From assembly GCF_965243865.1 (NCBI RefSeq), contig NZ_OZ251603.1, forward strand, positions 3,348,001-3,412,000: 64,000 nt of DNA, read 5' to 3'. Source of the DNA: Hyphomicrobium_A sp965243865. Lineage in GTDB: Bacteria > Pseudomonadota > Alphaproteobacteria > Rhizobiales > Hyphomicrobiaceae. Each line of letters opens with the position of its first letter. The stretch's first letter is position 1. Below are positions 39,690 through 48,802 of this stretch, piece by piece. A program made the position numbers and the translations under genes. The notes under the pieces were generated by a model. It saw only the letters and a program-made list of their open reading frames with translations. It did no database searches and was not told where the DNA came from.

Positions 39690-41006
39690 TTAGCCTGTCG
39701 TGACGGCCTCTTCGATGTCCGAGGTGTCCACCGAGCGGTTAAGGCCCTGCGTCAGCGCGGAGCGGTCGAGTTCGCCCTCCCACGCCGAGACGACAATCGT
39801 CGCCACGCCGTTGCCGATGAAGTTCGTCAGCGCCCGGCACTCGCTCATGAATTTGTCGATGCCCAGAACGATGGCCATCCCCGGCACCAGCGCTGGGCTG
39901 ACGACGGCCAGCGTCGCCGCAAGCGTCACGAAGCCAGCACCCGTCACGCCGCTCGCGCCTTTCGACGTCAGCATGGCAACGCCGATGATCACGAGCTGGT
40001 CGTGCAGCGATAGATGCACGTCGAGCGCCTGCGCAATGAACAGCGTCGCCAGCGTCAGATAAATGTTGGTGCCATCGAGATTGAACGAATACCCCGTCGG
40101 CACGACGAGCCCCACAACCGGCTTCGAGCAGCCGAGCCGCTCCAGCTTCTCCATGAGCTGCGGCAGCGCGCTCTCTGACGAAGATGTGCCCAGCACGAGC
40201 AGCAGCTCGTCCTTGATGTAGGCGAGGAAGCGAAACAGCGAAAAGCCCGCGAGCCGCGCGACGATGCCCAGCACCACGACGATGAACAGCGCGGACGTGA
40301 TGTAGAACGTTGCAATGAGCCCCGCGAGATTGCCCAGTGTCGAAGGGCCGTACTTCCCGATCGTATAGGCCATGGCACCGAACGCACCGAGCGGCGCCGC
40401 CTTCATGATGACGGCGATCACGCCGAAGAATGCGTGCCCCATGTCGTCGACGAGTGTGCGCACTGTACGGCCGCGCTCCCCAAGCACCATCAGCGCAAAA
40501 CCGAACAGTATCGAGATCAGCAGCACCTGCAGAATGTTGCCGTCGGCAAATGCCCCGACGAGGCTGTTGGGTATGATGTGCAGGATGAATTCCACGCTCG
40601 ATTGATGCGCCGCGCGCTCAGCGTATTGCGCGACCGCACCGGCATCGACCGACCCCGTGAACCCTTCGCCCGGTCGCACCAGATGCCCGACGACGAGACC
40701 GATGCTCAGCGCCAGCGTCGATATGATCTCGAAATAGATGAGCGCCTTGACGCCGACACGCCCCACCTTGCTCGCATCTTCGATGTGCGAGATGCCCGAC
40801 ACCACGGTGCAGAAAATGATGGGCGCGATCGCCATCTTGATGAGCTTGATGAAGCCGTCGCCGAGGGCCTTCACCCATTCACTTTCGGCAATCCCTGGGG
40901 CCAGCCAACCGAGCAGGAAGCCGAGCAGGATCGCAACGAGAACCTGCACGTAGAGAAGCCGGTAGAAAGGCTTGCGTTCCTTGCCTGCTGCACCCACGGA
41001 CTGCAT
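39690..41006 (-). CDS. dctA: DctA, C4-dicarboxylate:cation symporter
   Basis: A 438-residue secondary transporter of the DAACS family. Typical motifs: FYRLLYVQVLVAILLGFLLG at the start, LGTSSSESALPQLMEKLERL (Ser-rich hairpin 1) and PTGYSFNLDGTNIYLTLATL (substrate and sodium site), then FMSECRALTNFIGNGVATIV. It carries succinate, fumarate, malate or aspartate into the cell. It is the downstream neighbour of an exported fumarase-superfamily lyase, with 72 bases between. The 167 bases between its stop and sbp hold no gene. Confidence 0.93.
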   Translation of the reverse strand: MQSVGAAGKERKPFYRLLYVQVLVAILLGFLLGWLAPGIAESEWVKALGDGFIKLIKMAIAPIIFCTVVSGISHIEDASKVGRVGVKALIYFEIISTLALSIGLVVGHLVRPGEGFTGSVDAGAVAQYAERAAHQSSVEFILHIIPNSLVGAFADGNILQVLLISILFGFALMVLGERGRTVRTLVDDMGHAFFGVIAVIMKAAPLGAFGAMAYTIGKYGPSTLGNLAGLIATFYITSALFIVVVLGIVARLAGFSLFRFLAYIKDELLLVLGTSSSESALPQLMEKLERLGCSKPVVGLVVPTGYSFNLDGTNIYLTLATLFIAQALDVHLSLHDQLVIIGVAMLTSKGASGVTGAGFVTLAATLAVVSPALVPGMAIVLGIDKFMSECRALTNFIGNGVATIVVSAWEGELDRSALTQGLNRSVDTSDIEEAVTTG

Positions 41007-41078
41007 GGCGTTACCCCCTAACGCGACTTTTTCTCGATCTAAGTCGCCAGGCCGATGCGCGGCAATTGTGGGAAACCG

Positions 41079-42533
41079 CTAGCGGATGCCGCCCGTCGTT
41101 TGCACATGACGTCCCTCGACCTGTGGATCGCCCTTGCGAAGTGCCTTCGCCTGCGCGATCACCGCGGCGACCTCCTCACGGGCCATGCCGAGGTAGCCGC
41201 GCGGATCCAGCAGTTCGTCCACCTGTTTCGACGTCAGCATTTTCGCCACCTTCGCATCCTTCAGGAGTGCCGTCCTGAAGTCGATCTTCTCCTCCAGCGC
41301 CTGATGGATCACGTCATGCAGATGCGCGTCGGCTTCGTCCTTGCCCATCTGCGGAGCGAGCGCAAAGGCCACCCGCTGCGCCATGATGAAACCCTTCGTC
41401 CTGCCGAGGTTGTCGGCCATGGCACCGGAGTTGACCTGCAACTTGGCGAGAAGGCTGCGCGCGGTTTTCAGCGTCTTCTCCGTTTGCACCGAGATGTCCT
41501 TCAGCGCCATGTCGGGACCAACCGTGCTGTCACGCTCGAAAAAGTTGACCACATCGTCGAGGATCACCTCCGCGAGCCGCGGGATCGTGCGCGACGCGTG
41601 AATGAGCACCTCGGATTTGCTGGGGTTCACCTTTTGCGCCATCGAGCTGCTGCTGACCGAGGTGGAAGAGCGCGTTTCGCTCGTCTCCCCAATGTCGGTC
41701 ATCTGCAATAGGAACAGCTCCTGCCCGATCGCGCCGTAGAGCTTGCTCACCAGCGCCAGCGACAGGGCATATGACGCGAACACATCGCGCGTGCCGTGCC
41801 AGTCGTCCGGGTAGGGCGCCGCGAGGCCGAGTTCCTGCGCGAACGACCGCTCGACGTCCATCGCCTTGGCCCCAAGCCCCGCGTAGGTGCCGACCGCGCC
41901 TTTCAAAATGGCGGATCGGTTCAGCTCCCCCAGGATCGCCTTCATACGCTCGATGTCGCGCCGGTTCTCGCCGATCCAGCCGCTCACCTTCTTACCGAAC
42001 GTGATCGGCAGCGCGTGCTGACCCAGCGTCCGGCCAGCCATCACCGTGTCCTGGTGCGTTTGCGCCAGATCTATGAGGATGGCCTCGATCTCGCGCAGCT
42101 GCTCGATCAACAAAAGCGTTGAGCGTCGCAGCTGCAGGACGATCGCCGTGTCGTAGATATCGACCGTGGTCGCACCGTAGTGCACGTACTGGCGCGCATC
42201 CGGGTCTATCGAACGCCGCCAAACGTTGATTAGCGCCACCATGCGATGCTGAACCAGGTGGCGTTCCTTCTCGATGTCCGCGGCGGTCGCAAAGCGAATG
42301 TGCGCCTTGCGTGTGATGGCGTCCGCCGCCTCCTGCGGAATGGCGCCATGCGCCGCCTGCGCGCGGGCCATCGCCGCTTCGATCTCGAGCACGTACTGGT
42401 TGGTCTGCTCATCGTCGAAGACGTCGGCGACGCTCGCAGGCTCGCTGTCTGCGCGCGCCGGAAGCACGCCTCCGGCAAACGCGAAAGCAACAGCGAGCGC
42501 AAGTCCGCCGCAATATCGAACAAAGTGCATCAT
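41079..42533 (-). CDS. Exported fumarase/PcaB-superfamily lyase
   Basis: A 484-residue member of the fumarase/aspartase superfamily. Residues 1-28 look like a cleavable signal peptide (GGLALAVAFAFAGGVLPARA), which is unusual for this normally cytoplasmic family. The three conserved regions are present: VHYGATTVDIYDT (117-129), the PcaB/PurB-like MAGRTLGQHALPITFG with H173, and the flexible catalytic loop SSSMAQKVNP (295-304). These enzymes cleave a C-N, C-O or C-C bond of succinyl compounds, usually releasing fumarate; PcaB instead cycloisomerises carboxymuconate, and EDDS lyase splits ethylenediamine disuccinate. With DctA downstream, periplasmic release and uptake of fumarate is a plausible but unproven role. 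Confidence 0.82.
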   Translation of the reverse strand: MMHFVRYCGGLALAVAFAFAGGVLPARADSEPASVADVFDDEQTNQYVLEIEAAMARAQAAHGAIPQEAADAITRKAHIRFATAADIEKERHLVQHRMVALINVWRRSIDPDARQYVHYGATTVDIYDTAIVLQLRRSTLLLIEQLREIEAILIDLAQTHQDTVMAGRTLGQHALPITFGKKVSGWIGENRRDIERMKAILGELNRSAILKGAVGTYAGLGAKAMDVERSFAQELGLAAPYPDDWHGTRDVFASYALSLALVSKLYGAIGQELFLLQMTDIGETSETRSSTSVSSSSMAQKVNPSKSEVLIHASRTIPRLAEVILDDVVNFFERDSTVGPDMALKDISVQTEKTLKTARSLLAKLQVNSGAMADNLGRTKGFIMAQRVAFALAPQMGKDEADAHLHDVIHQALEEKIDFRTALLKDAKVAKMLTSKQVDELLDPRGYLGMAREEVAAVIAQAKALRKGDPQVEGRHVQTTGGIR

Positions 42534-42614
42534 TCCCCCGTGACGCTACTCGCTTCGCCGATCATCCCCATCGTATCCGCGGAACGGTGCGGTGATCGGC
42601 CTTCACGCGCACGT

Positions 42615-43535
42615 TCACTCCGATGTTGCGATCCCGGTGCCGGCGAGCACGGCAGCGCCAGCAGGTGCCATGCGCGAAGCCTCGTGTCCCACGCCTTCGA
42701 CTTTTCTCATCCGCCAGGAGAATGGCGCACCCATGCGCGCAGCGATCGCACGCGCTCGCGGAAAGTAGAACAGCCCGCGCTCATAGCGCGTCCGGCCCTG
42801 AGCAACCGCGCCCGGGTCATTGCGCATACCGGCATAGTTCACATCGGCTGTGCCGAGCAGCAGGGTGAAGTTGCAACCGAACGCGCTGCGTAGCCGAGCC
42901 TCCGGAATTGGCGAGCCGCGCAGCCCGTAGGGAAACTGGAACTCATAGTCTGGCACGAGATACCACCCCGGATTGGCGGCTGCCGCCCGGTCGATCATGC
43001 GGCAACCCGAGTGCAGCACGTAGCGCTGAATGAACTGCGCACCAGCCCCATGGCCGAACATGCTGAACTTGCGCCGGTGCGTTCCGAGGCTGTGCGCGGC
43101 CATGCGGAATGCTTCCTCGACGACATAGAAGCTGGTCTGCTGCCACGGCTTTGCTTCCAGCCGCCGGCTGCGCACGTTGCCAAGGTTATAGGACGCAGCG
43201 CCCGGCCACTTCTCGGCGGTGAATTCAGGTACCAGGAGAATGGCGCCATATCTGTCCGCCAGCGGGCGCCACGTGTCGTAGTAGTCGAAGGCGAGATGGC
43301 GCGCAGCATCGCGCCGGGTGCCCGGCATGATGACCCAGATCGGACTGTCGCTCGAAATGCCGGCTGGCCGGTATGTATAGATCGTCACCGGCCCGCGCGA
43401 GACGTTGTCGACGTCGAACGCGCCATCGCCGACGGGCATCCTTTGCGTTGCAGGATCGAACCGCGTCTCGGTCGCAGCCGCGGCAGTTACCGTCAACACG
43501 AGAAACGCCAAAGCGGAAACCACGTGCGAAATCAT
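42615..43535 (-). CDS. Exported alpha/beta-hydrolase-like protein lacking the nucleophile Ser
   Basis: A 306-residue protein from the ATG at 43535 (GAAGGTG upstream). Residues 1-21 are a signal peptide (VVSALAFLVLTVTAAAA). The core resembles esterase/PHB-depolymerase-like hydrolases: PIWVIMPGTRRDA, then the elbow FSMFGHGAGAQFIQR. The usual GHSAG is GHGAG here, codon GGG for residue 163, so the nucleophile is missing. The acid (LLGTADVNY) and base (VEGVGHEAS) look preserved. Either the family uses another nucleophile, or this is a binding protein derived from a hydrolase. It lies between the lyase and the outer-membrane double barrel on the same strand, all three exported. Confidence 0.78.
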   Translation of the reverse strand: MISHVVSALAFLVLTVTAAAATETRFDPATQRMPVGDGAFDVDNVSRGPVTIYTYRPAGISSDSPIWVIMPGTRRDAARHLAFDYYDTWRPLADRYGAILLVPEFTAEKWPGAASYNLGNVRSRRLEAKPWQQTSFYVVEEAFRMAAHSLGTHRRKFSMFGHGAGAQFIQRYVLHSGCRMIDRAAAANPGWYLVPDYEFQFPYGLRGSPIPEARLRSAFGCNFTLLLGTADVNYAGMRNDPGAVAQGRTRYERGLFYFPRARAIAARMGAPFSWRMRKVEGVGHEASRMAPAGAAVLAGTGIATSE

Positions 43536-43615
43536 GGCAGCACCTTCGCGTCGTGCGTTGCGGCGGCGGAGGATTTGGCTTTCGATGAAGCTCTTCATTT
43601 CACTGATCCTCGAGC

Positions 43616-46174
43616 TCAGAACTTTATCCGCGTGCCGGCGTAACCGATGAAAAGATCGGTAAGCGGAACGGGGCTGGGGCCGGTAACGCCGGTCGACGAG
43701 CGGTACTGCACGCCTTCGGTGTCGAACTTGAAGATGCGGAAGCCGGCGTAGACGTCCATTCCCGCGTTGTCGATCTTCTGGTTCACAGCCGCGCCCAGCA
43801 TCATCAGGCTGCTGTCGGTGACTTCTGCCAGATCGGCTTCGCGTAAGCCTGTGATCGCGTCGTCGACCTGCGCATATTCGCCATAGACGGACGTATCGCC
43901 GATCTCCCAATACTGACGGCGAAGTCCGAATGCGGTGTAGAGGTAGTCGAGCGGCGGACGATTGGTGCCAGGCGTGGTCACGAGGCCGGTGGTATTCTCG
44001 CCGTAGACGGCGCCGGGCGTACCGGTGGTCCCGTACGCTTCGAGGCCGTGGAACGTGCGGTGCACGTACGCAGCGGTCGCGAACAAGCCGGTCGGTATGT
44101 GCAGGATGCTTGCCGATCCCTTGTATTCCCGGCGATCACGAAAATACTCGGGATGGTCGTCGACGATGCGCCCTTCGGTGGTATCGCGCAGGTAACCCGC
44201 GCCAAACCTGAACTTGAAGTTGTTATAGTTGACGCCATACTCGACGGCAGCGTCGTAAAAGTCGTCCTCGCCCCACGCCACGGAAGCATCGACGTTGCCG
44301 AACCGGCTAGACCAGCGCGGCGCGTCGTAGCGAATTGCGTCACGGCGCAACGTGTCGACGCTGCCGCCGCCGGAAATGTCGTTCAGCGTCGTATTGACAT
44401 TGCCCGACGACGATCTGATCAGGCCGCCGTTGCCCTGTTCGTACCAGTCGGCGTGTCGCAGCATCAAGCTGCCGCCGATCGTGGCGATGTTCGCCGCTCC
44501 TGGCATGATGCCACCGACATCCTTCAGGATGATGTTGTCGGTGGCGGTCGAGGTGTGGCCCACCGTGACCGTGCCGAGGAGATTGCTGCGGATCCACCAC
44601 GCGGACTGGCGCAGCTCTATCTGGTTTTCTCCATCCGCCGTCAGCTGGTCGACGTCGTTCGATGCGGTATCGTCGAGTCCGATGGACATCAGATAGCCGG
44701 CACTCCAGCCGCGAGCGATCTTTGCCGATCCTTCGAAATTGATACGGCTGCGCGAGGCGACATTGTCGACGATGTAGGCGTCTTTCTTGGCGCCGTCGTC
44801 CCAGAACATCACCATGCGGTTGATCCAGCCCGAAACGGTAAGCGAGACCTTGCTGTTACCCTTGCGCGCGCTCTCTTCTTCCAGGATGGCGACGCGTTCG
44901 TCGATGTCTTCGCTGTCAGTGACATGGCCGATTGACGGATCGAACGCGAACCCAGGCAGACTGTTGCTGATCGGCGAGGACTCATCCAGCAGCATCGTTA
45001 GCCCTAGCGAGCCGCCATAGAAGTAGACGTCATCGTTGGCGCGCACGTCCTTGTCGCCATTGAGATCTGACACCGTCGCATAGTGCGACAGCGCGGTGCT
45101 GACATTGTTCATCCAGAGGAACTGGCCCGACGCGGTAAGATAGGTGCCCTCCGCCAGTTTGAACTCGATGCGCGGGTTGAACTCGACTGCCTGCGAGAAG
45201 ACGTTCTCATGGTCCGTCGTCTCGTAGCTGCGCTGATGAGTTGCATTCTCGGAGACGAACGTGCGGTTGCGATCGACGAAGTTGTTATAGAGCCCGCCCT
45301 TGATGCTGCCGCCGATGCGCAGAGAGTCGCCGACGTCGAACATGTGCTCCAGGCCGAGCTGCACGCCGACGAGCCGGTTGTCGGTACGGATCGAGACGTG
45401 ATCGCGCACGCTGTCGGTGCCGAGGCCCGGCACCGATGCCATAGTGTCCATGGTCGATGAGCTGAGCGTCTCACCGAACGAGATACCGCGTGCACCAACG
45501 CTGAGGCCGGGAATTCCGAATGGCCGGACGAGGTTCGCTTCGGCGCCATAGAGCTTGGTCTCGTGGTGAATGCTGAGACCATAGATGTTGTCGGAATTGA
45601 GCAGGTTGCCGACGTCCTGAGAAGCCAGGTTAGCGTAGACCGTGTCGGTATTTGTCACGCCGGTGATGCTCATGCCGAGCTTCTGCGCTTCGAAGCTGAT
45701 CGGACTTAAAAAGAACGCGGAAAGCTCGATTGGCTGATCGAACACGCCCGCCTGCAAGGTCATCCGCAGGCCCGGAGCATAATCGTCGCCTTCCAGCTCG
45801 GATGAGTTGAATTTGGTGTAGGAGTCGGACGTCGGTGGCGCGCTCGGAGAGTCGCCAACCTCGGTGAACGGAACCGCCGCTAGTCCCTTGCGCCAAAGCA
45901 CGAGGCCCTCGACCGTAAAGCCTCCGGGGGCCCGTCCACCGGTTTTCGCGATGCTCGCGCCGGTGGGCTCATCGGAGCCGCCACCACCTTCGCCGTAATC
46001 CGCAGCGGACTCCGTATCGCCGTCGCCCGCGGCACGCGCGTCTTGCGACGCAGCGGTCAGGAGGAGAAATGCGGAGAAAGCTACAGTAACACCGCCTGCA
46101 AAATTGCGGGCATAGAACCAGCGCCGGTTATTTCCCCATAGGGGAATACGCACACCACCACACACAACGCACAC
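43616..46174 (-). CDS. Outer-membrane protein joining two beta-barrels (BBP7-like plus porin)
   Basis: An 852-residue protein starting at a GTG (46174). Residues 20-49 are a signal peptide (GGVTVAFSAFLLLTAASQDA). Residues about 85-397 resemble a BBP7/outer-membrane beta-barrel domain (LYGAEANLVRPFGIPGLSVG, then VQLGLEHMFDVGDSLRIGG). After a short linker a coiled coil (DIDERVAILEEESARKGN, about 422-440) leads into a complete second barrel, residues 441-852, homologous to the porin at 36351 (KVSLTVSGWINRMVMFWDDG) and ending in the terminal IGYAGTRIKF. So two barrels are fused in one chain, where one is normal. I see no stop or frameshift at the joint. It probably opens a leftward operon with the hydrolase and lyase. 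Confidence 0.85.
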   Translation of the reverse strand: MCVVCGGVRIPLWGNNRRWFYARNFAGGVTVAFSAFLLLTAASQDARAAGDGDTESAADYGEGGGGSDEPTGASIAKTGGRAPGGFTVEGLVLWRKGLAAVPFTEVGDSPSAPPTSDSYTKFNSSELEGDDYAPGLRMTLQAGVFDQPIELSAFFLSPISFEAQKLGMSITGVTNTDTVYANLASQDVGNLLNSDNIYGLSIHHETKLYGAEANLVRPFGIPGLSVGARGISFGETLSSSTMDTMASVPGLGTDSVRDHVSIRTDNRLVGVQLGLEHMFDVGDSLRIGGSIKGGLYNNFVDRNRTFVSENATHQRSYETTDHENVFSQAVEFNPRIEFKLAEGTYLTASGQFLWMNNVSTALSHYATVSDLNGDKDVRANDDVYFYGGSLGLTMLLDESSPISNSLPGFAFDPSIGHVTDSEDIDERVAILEEESARKGNSKVSLTVSGWINRMVMFWDDGAKKDAYIVDNVASRSRINFEGSAKIARGWSAGYLMSIGLDDTASNDVDQLTADGENQIELRQSAWWIRSNLLGTVTVGHTSTATDNIILKDVGGIMPGAANIATIGGSLMLRHADWYEQGNGGLIRSSSGNVNTTLNDISGGGSVDTLRRDAIRYDAPRWSSRFGNVDASVAWGEDDFYDAAVEYGVNYNNFKFRFGAGYLRDTTEGRIVDDHPEYFRDRREYKGSASILHIPTGLFATAAYVHRTFHGLEAYGTTGTPGAVYGENTTGLVTTPGTNRPPLDYLYTAFGLRRQYWEIGDTSVYGEYAQVDDAITGLREADLAEVTDSSLMMLGAAVNQKIDNAGMDVYAGFRIFKFDTEGVQYRSSTGVTGPSPVPLTDLFIGYAGTRIKF

Positions 46175-46527
46175 TCCAACAAGCTTTCCAACCCACTTTT
46201 TTTAGTTGAAAAAATTATGCGAAAAGCCCGCTGGAGCGACCATTCGAATGATTGGATGGCCTCATCAGCAATATGCAAGCAGACTAGTGGAACGCCCGCA
46301 GAATCAACAAGCTAGCTGTGCCTAAAGCGGCGCCAGTTCGGCTCGTTTTTGCGCGTATGTGGCGGCGGAGCATCTATGGGACAATCGGGAGCTGTGCCGC
46401 ACTTGGTTAATCGCGCAATGTATCTCGCGACAGCAAACGGTACAGCCACCACGGTTGTGGCGAGAGGCGTATTGAATATTGATATTACGGGAAATGGAGC
46501 GCGGTTTGAGCGGAGAAAATAGGGGCG
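46175..46527. promoter_or_regulatory. AT-rich promoter region before the double-barrel gene
   Basis: No gene in these 350 bases. The part next to the double-barrel start is markedly AT-rich for this genome (TTTTTTTAGTTGAAAAAATT, about 46199-46217), and CATTCGAATG at 46241-46250 is a perfect ten-base palindrome. Either may belong to a promoter and operator, possibly for the LysR protein encoded just upstream on the same strand. No -35/-10 pair is convincing. Confidence 0.4.
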
Positions 46528-47457
46528 TTATGCAAGATGCACAGCGTTTGCATTGTCATCGCTTACGAGGCGGAAATCGAGAATGGTCTGACGTATGGCA
46601 TCAATGAAGTTCAGCGCATTCGCCGAGAGCGGCTTTCCCGCCGGGTGAATGTAGCCGAACGTGATCCATTTGGCAGGTGAAAGCGGGACAAACTTCACCG
46701 CTACTGTATTGAGGCCGCGCGCACTCAGTCGGTCGAAGAACGCAATACCCGCACCATCGCTCGCCATCTGGTACGCCATCAGCGATGAGTGGGTTTCGAG
46801 CGCGTAGCTCGGTGAGAAATCGATCGCCGGCAAGGCATCACCCATCTGCTGACGCCAAGCCGGGTTGCGCCACGGTCCGATCAACGTCTCGCCCGCAAGG
46901 TCGTCAGCGGTGAGGCAGCAGCGCGTCGCAAAAGGGTGATCGTTTGGTACGACTGCCTCGATACGAACCTTGAACAGCGGCTTGGTTTCGATCGGAACGT
47001 GCGACGGGTTCAGCGGCAACGAGGCAAGCACAAGATCAAAGCGGGTTGACGCGATCGCACTGTCGAGTTCGAAACGCGCGCGCAAGTCGATGCTGCACGA
47101 AAGCCGTTCGTTCGATTTGCGCAGCAGCGAAAGGGCCGGCGAGACGACAGCCTGCGCTACTCGCGGGGTGGTGAGGATATTGAACTGCTGGTCACCGGTG
47201 CGGATGTTGCGCGCAATTCGCGGAATTTCCTCGACCCCGGCCAGAATATGCTTGGTGGTGTCGTAGAACAGCTTTCCATCGCGCGTCAGGCTAAGGCCGC
47301 GCCCGGTGCGATCGAATAGCTTCAGATCGAGATCGGCTTCCAGAAGCGCAATCAGCCGGCTGACGGCCGGTTGGCTCAGGCACAGTTCACTTGCAGCCGC
47401 CGAAAGCGATCCGCGCTCCGCCGCCAGCTGAAAGGCGCGCAGTGATTTGAAGTTCAT
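46528..47457 (-). CDS. LysR-family regulator
   Basis: A 309-residue LysR protein. The ATG at 47457 gives the standard start MNFKSLRAFQLAAERGSLSA, with the recognition helix LCLSQPAVSRLIALLE. The remaining 220 residues are the ligand-binding domain (TPRVAQAVVSPALSLLRKSN, then GETLIGPWRNPAWRQQ). It lies upstream of the double-barrel/hydrolase/lyase/dctA genes on the same strand and downstream of a TRAP binding protein, so it is the likely regulator of this locus. Ligand unknown; an organic acid would fit. Confidence 0.88.
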   Translation of the reverse strand: MNFKSLRAFQLAAERGSLSAAASELCLSQPAVSRLIALLEADLDLKLFDRTGRGLSLTRDGKLFYDTTKHILAGVEEIPRIARNIRTGDQQFNILTTPRVAQAVVSPALSLLRKSNERLSCSIDLRARFELDSAIASTRFDLVLASLPLNPSHVPIETKPLFKVRIEAVVPNDHPFATRCCLTADDLAGETLIGPWRNPAWRQQMGDALPAIDFSPSYALETHSSLMAYQMASDGAGIAFFDRLSARGLNTVAVKFVPLSPAKWITFGYIHPAGKPLSANALNFIDAIRQTILDFRLVSDDNANAVHLA

Positions 47458-47609
47458 ATTGCAGGCCCGGCGCCCTGGTGTGTCTCTGTGCCGGAGGGTG
47501 GGCCGCCCGGCCGCCTCCGTCGTCTCATCGCTCGAGAGTGCATGCGATTCACCCCTCGCAAGTGGCGCCTGGCCTGGGTTCGCGCCTCCCGAAGCTGAGG
47601 TCGCAAGGT

Positions 47610-48608
47610 TCATTGCGTCGGCCCCGTCGCTGCGCGTATCGCATCGATGCGGTCTTTGCCGATCCGCGCGGCAACGTCGGCGTAAACGGGTTCCAGCGCC
47701 TTGATCCACGCTTCGCGCTCGGCTGCTGTCTGCTCATGAAACAGCGTCGATCCGGCCGCCTTCATTTTCGCGAGCGCCTCGGCATTGGCGGTTTCGGCGA
47801 TCCTGTTGGTGTACTGGGTCGCCTCGCTCATCGCCCGCTCCAGCGCGCTGCGGATATCGCGCGGCAACCCATCCCAGAACGCCTTGTTGACGATCACCGC
47901 GTAACCCAGATAGCCGTGGTTCGAGAGCGTCGCGTGCGGCTGCACCCCGCTCAGGCGCTGCACCAGCATGTTGGAGGGCGGATTTTCCGTGCCGTCGGTT
48001 ACGCCCATTTCCAGCGCCTGATGCACCGCCGGCAGCGGAATGATCTGCGGAACGACGCCGAGAGTCTTCATCTGCGCCTGCAGAACGCGCGATGGCTGGA
48101 TGCGCATGCGAAGGCCCGCCAGATCCTGCGGCATGTGGATCGGCCGGTTCGCGCTCATGATCTTGAAGCCGTTGTCCCAGAAGGCGAGGCCACGGATGCC
48201 CTTGCTGTCGAGGCCTGCGAGCAGCTCTTTGCCGATCGCGCCCTGGGTCACTGCGTGCAGCGCCGCCCACCCGGGGAACAGGTAGGGAAGGTCGAAAACC
48301 TCGAACTCCTTGATGCCGAGCGGCCCGAATTTGGCGAGAGAGGGAGCCACCATCTCGACGGCGCCAAGCTGCACCGCCTCCAGTTCCTCCTGGTCGCGAT
48401 AAAGCTGCGCCAGCGGATAGACCTCCACCCTCACCCGGCCCTGGGTGTAACGCTCTGCAAGCTCCTTGAATTTCTCGGCCCCCAGCCCCTTCGGCGTATC
48501 GGGAGCCACCACATGGCTGAAGCGCAGAACGATGGCTTCCTCCGCCCGGCTCTGGCCGGCGAGCAATAACCCCAGCGTGGCAATAATCAGCGCTGCAAGG
48601 CTCTTCAT
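47610..48608 (-). CDS. TRAP-type solute-binding protein (DctP family)
   Basis: A 332-residue binding protein from the ATG at 48608. Residues 1-22 are a signal peptide (LAALIIATLGLLLAGQSRA). The core follows the DctP pattern: LRFSHVVAPDTPKGLGAEKF, VYPLAQLYRDQEELEAVQLG, and the organic-acid-binding Arg in GLRMRIQPSRV. The usual dctQ and dctM membrane genes are not adjacent on either side. It is divergent from a histidine kinase gene, so besides feeding a remote TRAP transporter it might present ligand to the kinase. Confidence 0.9.
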   Translation of the reverse strand: MKSLAALIIATLGLLLAGQSRAEEAIVLRFSHVVAPDTPKGLGAEKFKELAERYTQGRVRVEVYPLAQLYRDQEELEAVQLGAVEMVAPSLAKFGPLGIKEFEVFDLPYLFPGWAALHAVTQGAIGKELLAGLDSKGIRGLAFWDNGFKIMSANRPIHMPQDLAGLRMRIQPSRVLQAQMKTLGVVPQIIPLPAVHQALEMGVTDGTENPPSNMLVQRLSGVQPHATLSNHGYLGYAVIVNKAFWDGLPRDIRSALERAMSEATQYTNRIAETANAEALAKMKAAGSTLFHEQTAAEREAWIKALEPVYADVAARIGKDRIDAIRAATGPTQ

Positions 48609-48709
48609 CTTACTCACACTAAGCCCGCCCCCGGCCCAACTCATCGCGTATCTTCGCGCTGCCGCCGCACTTGCGGCGCAGCCTGAAAGCGCAACGGGCC
48701 TTTCCCCGA

Positions 48710-48726
48710 TCCCCAAGTATGGGGGA
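48710..48726. promoter_or_regulatory. Palindromic operator candidate between dctP and the kinase gene
   Basis: TCCCCAAGTATGGGGGA is an almost perfect inverted repeat (TCCCC/GGGGA around AAGTAT), embedded in a longer CCTTTCCCC...GGGGGAAAGG symmetry at 48699-48730. It lies about 100 bases upstream of the binding-protein start and 77 upstream of the kinase start, the right distance to control both. I infer that it is the target of the FixJ-type regulator encoded at 50835. Confidence 0.5.
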
Positions 48727-48802
48727 AAGGGTGGGCGGCCTCTATTGTGGTTATCCGCAACGCGACGGGCACGGGGACGGATAGATAAGGTCGGGTTCGA
48801 AG

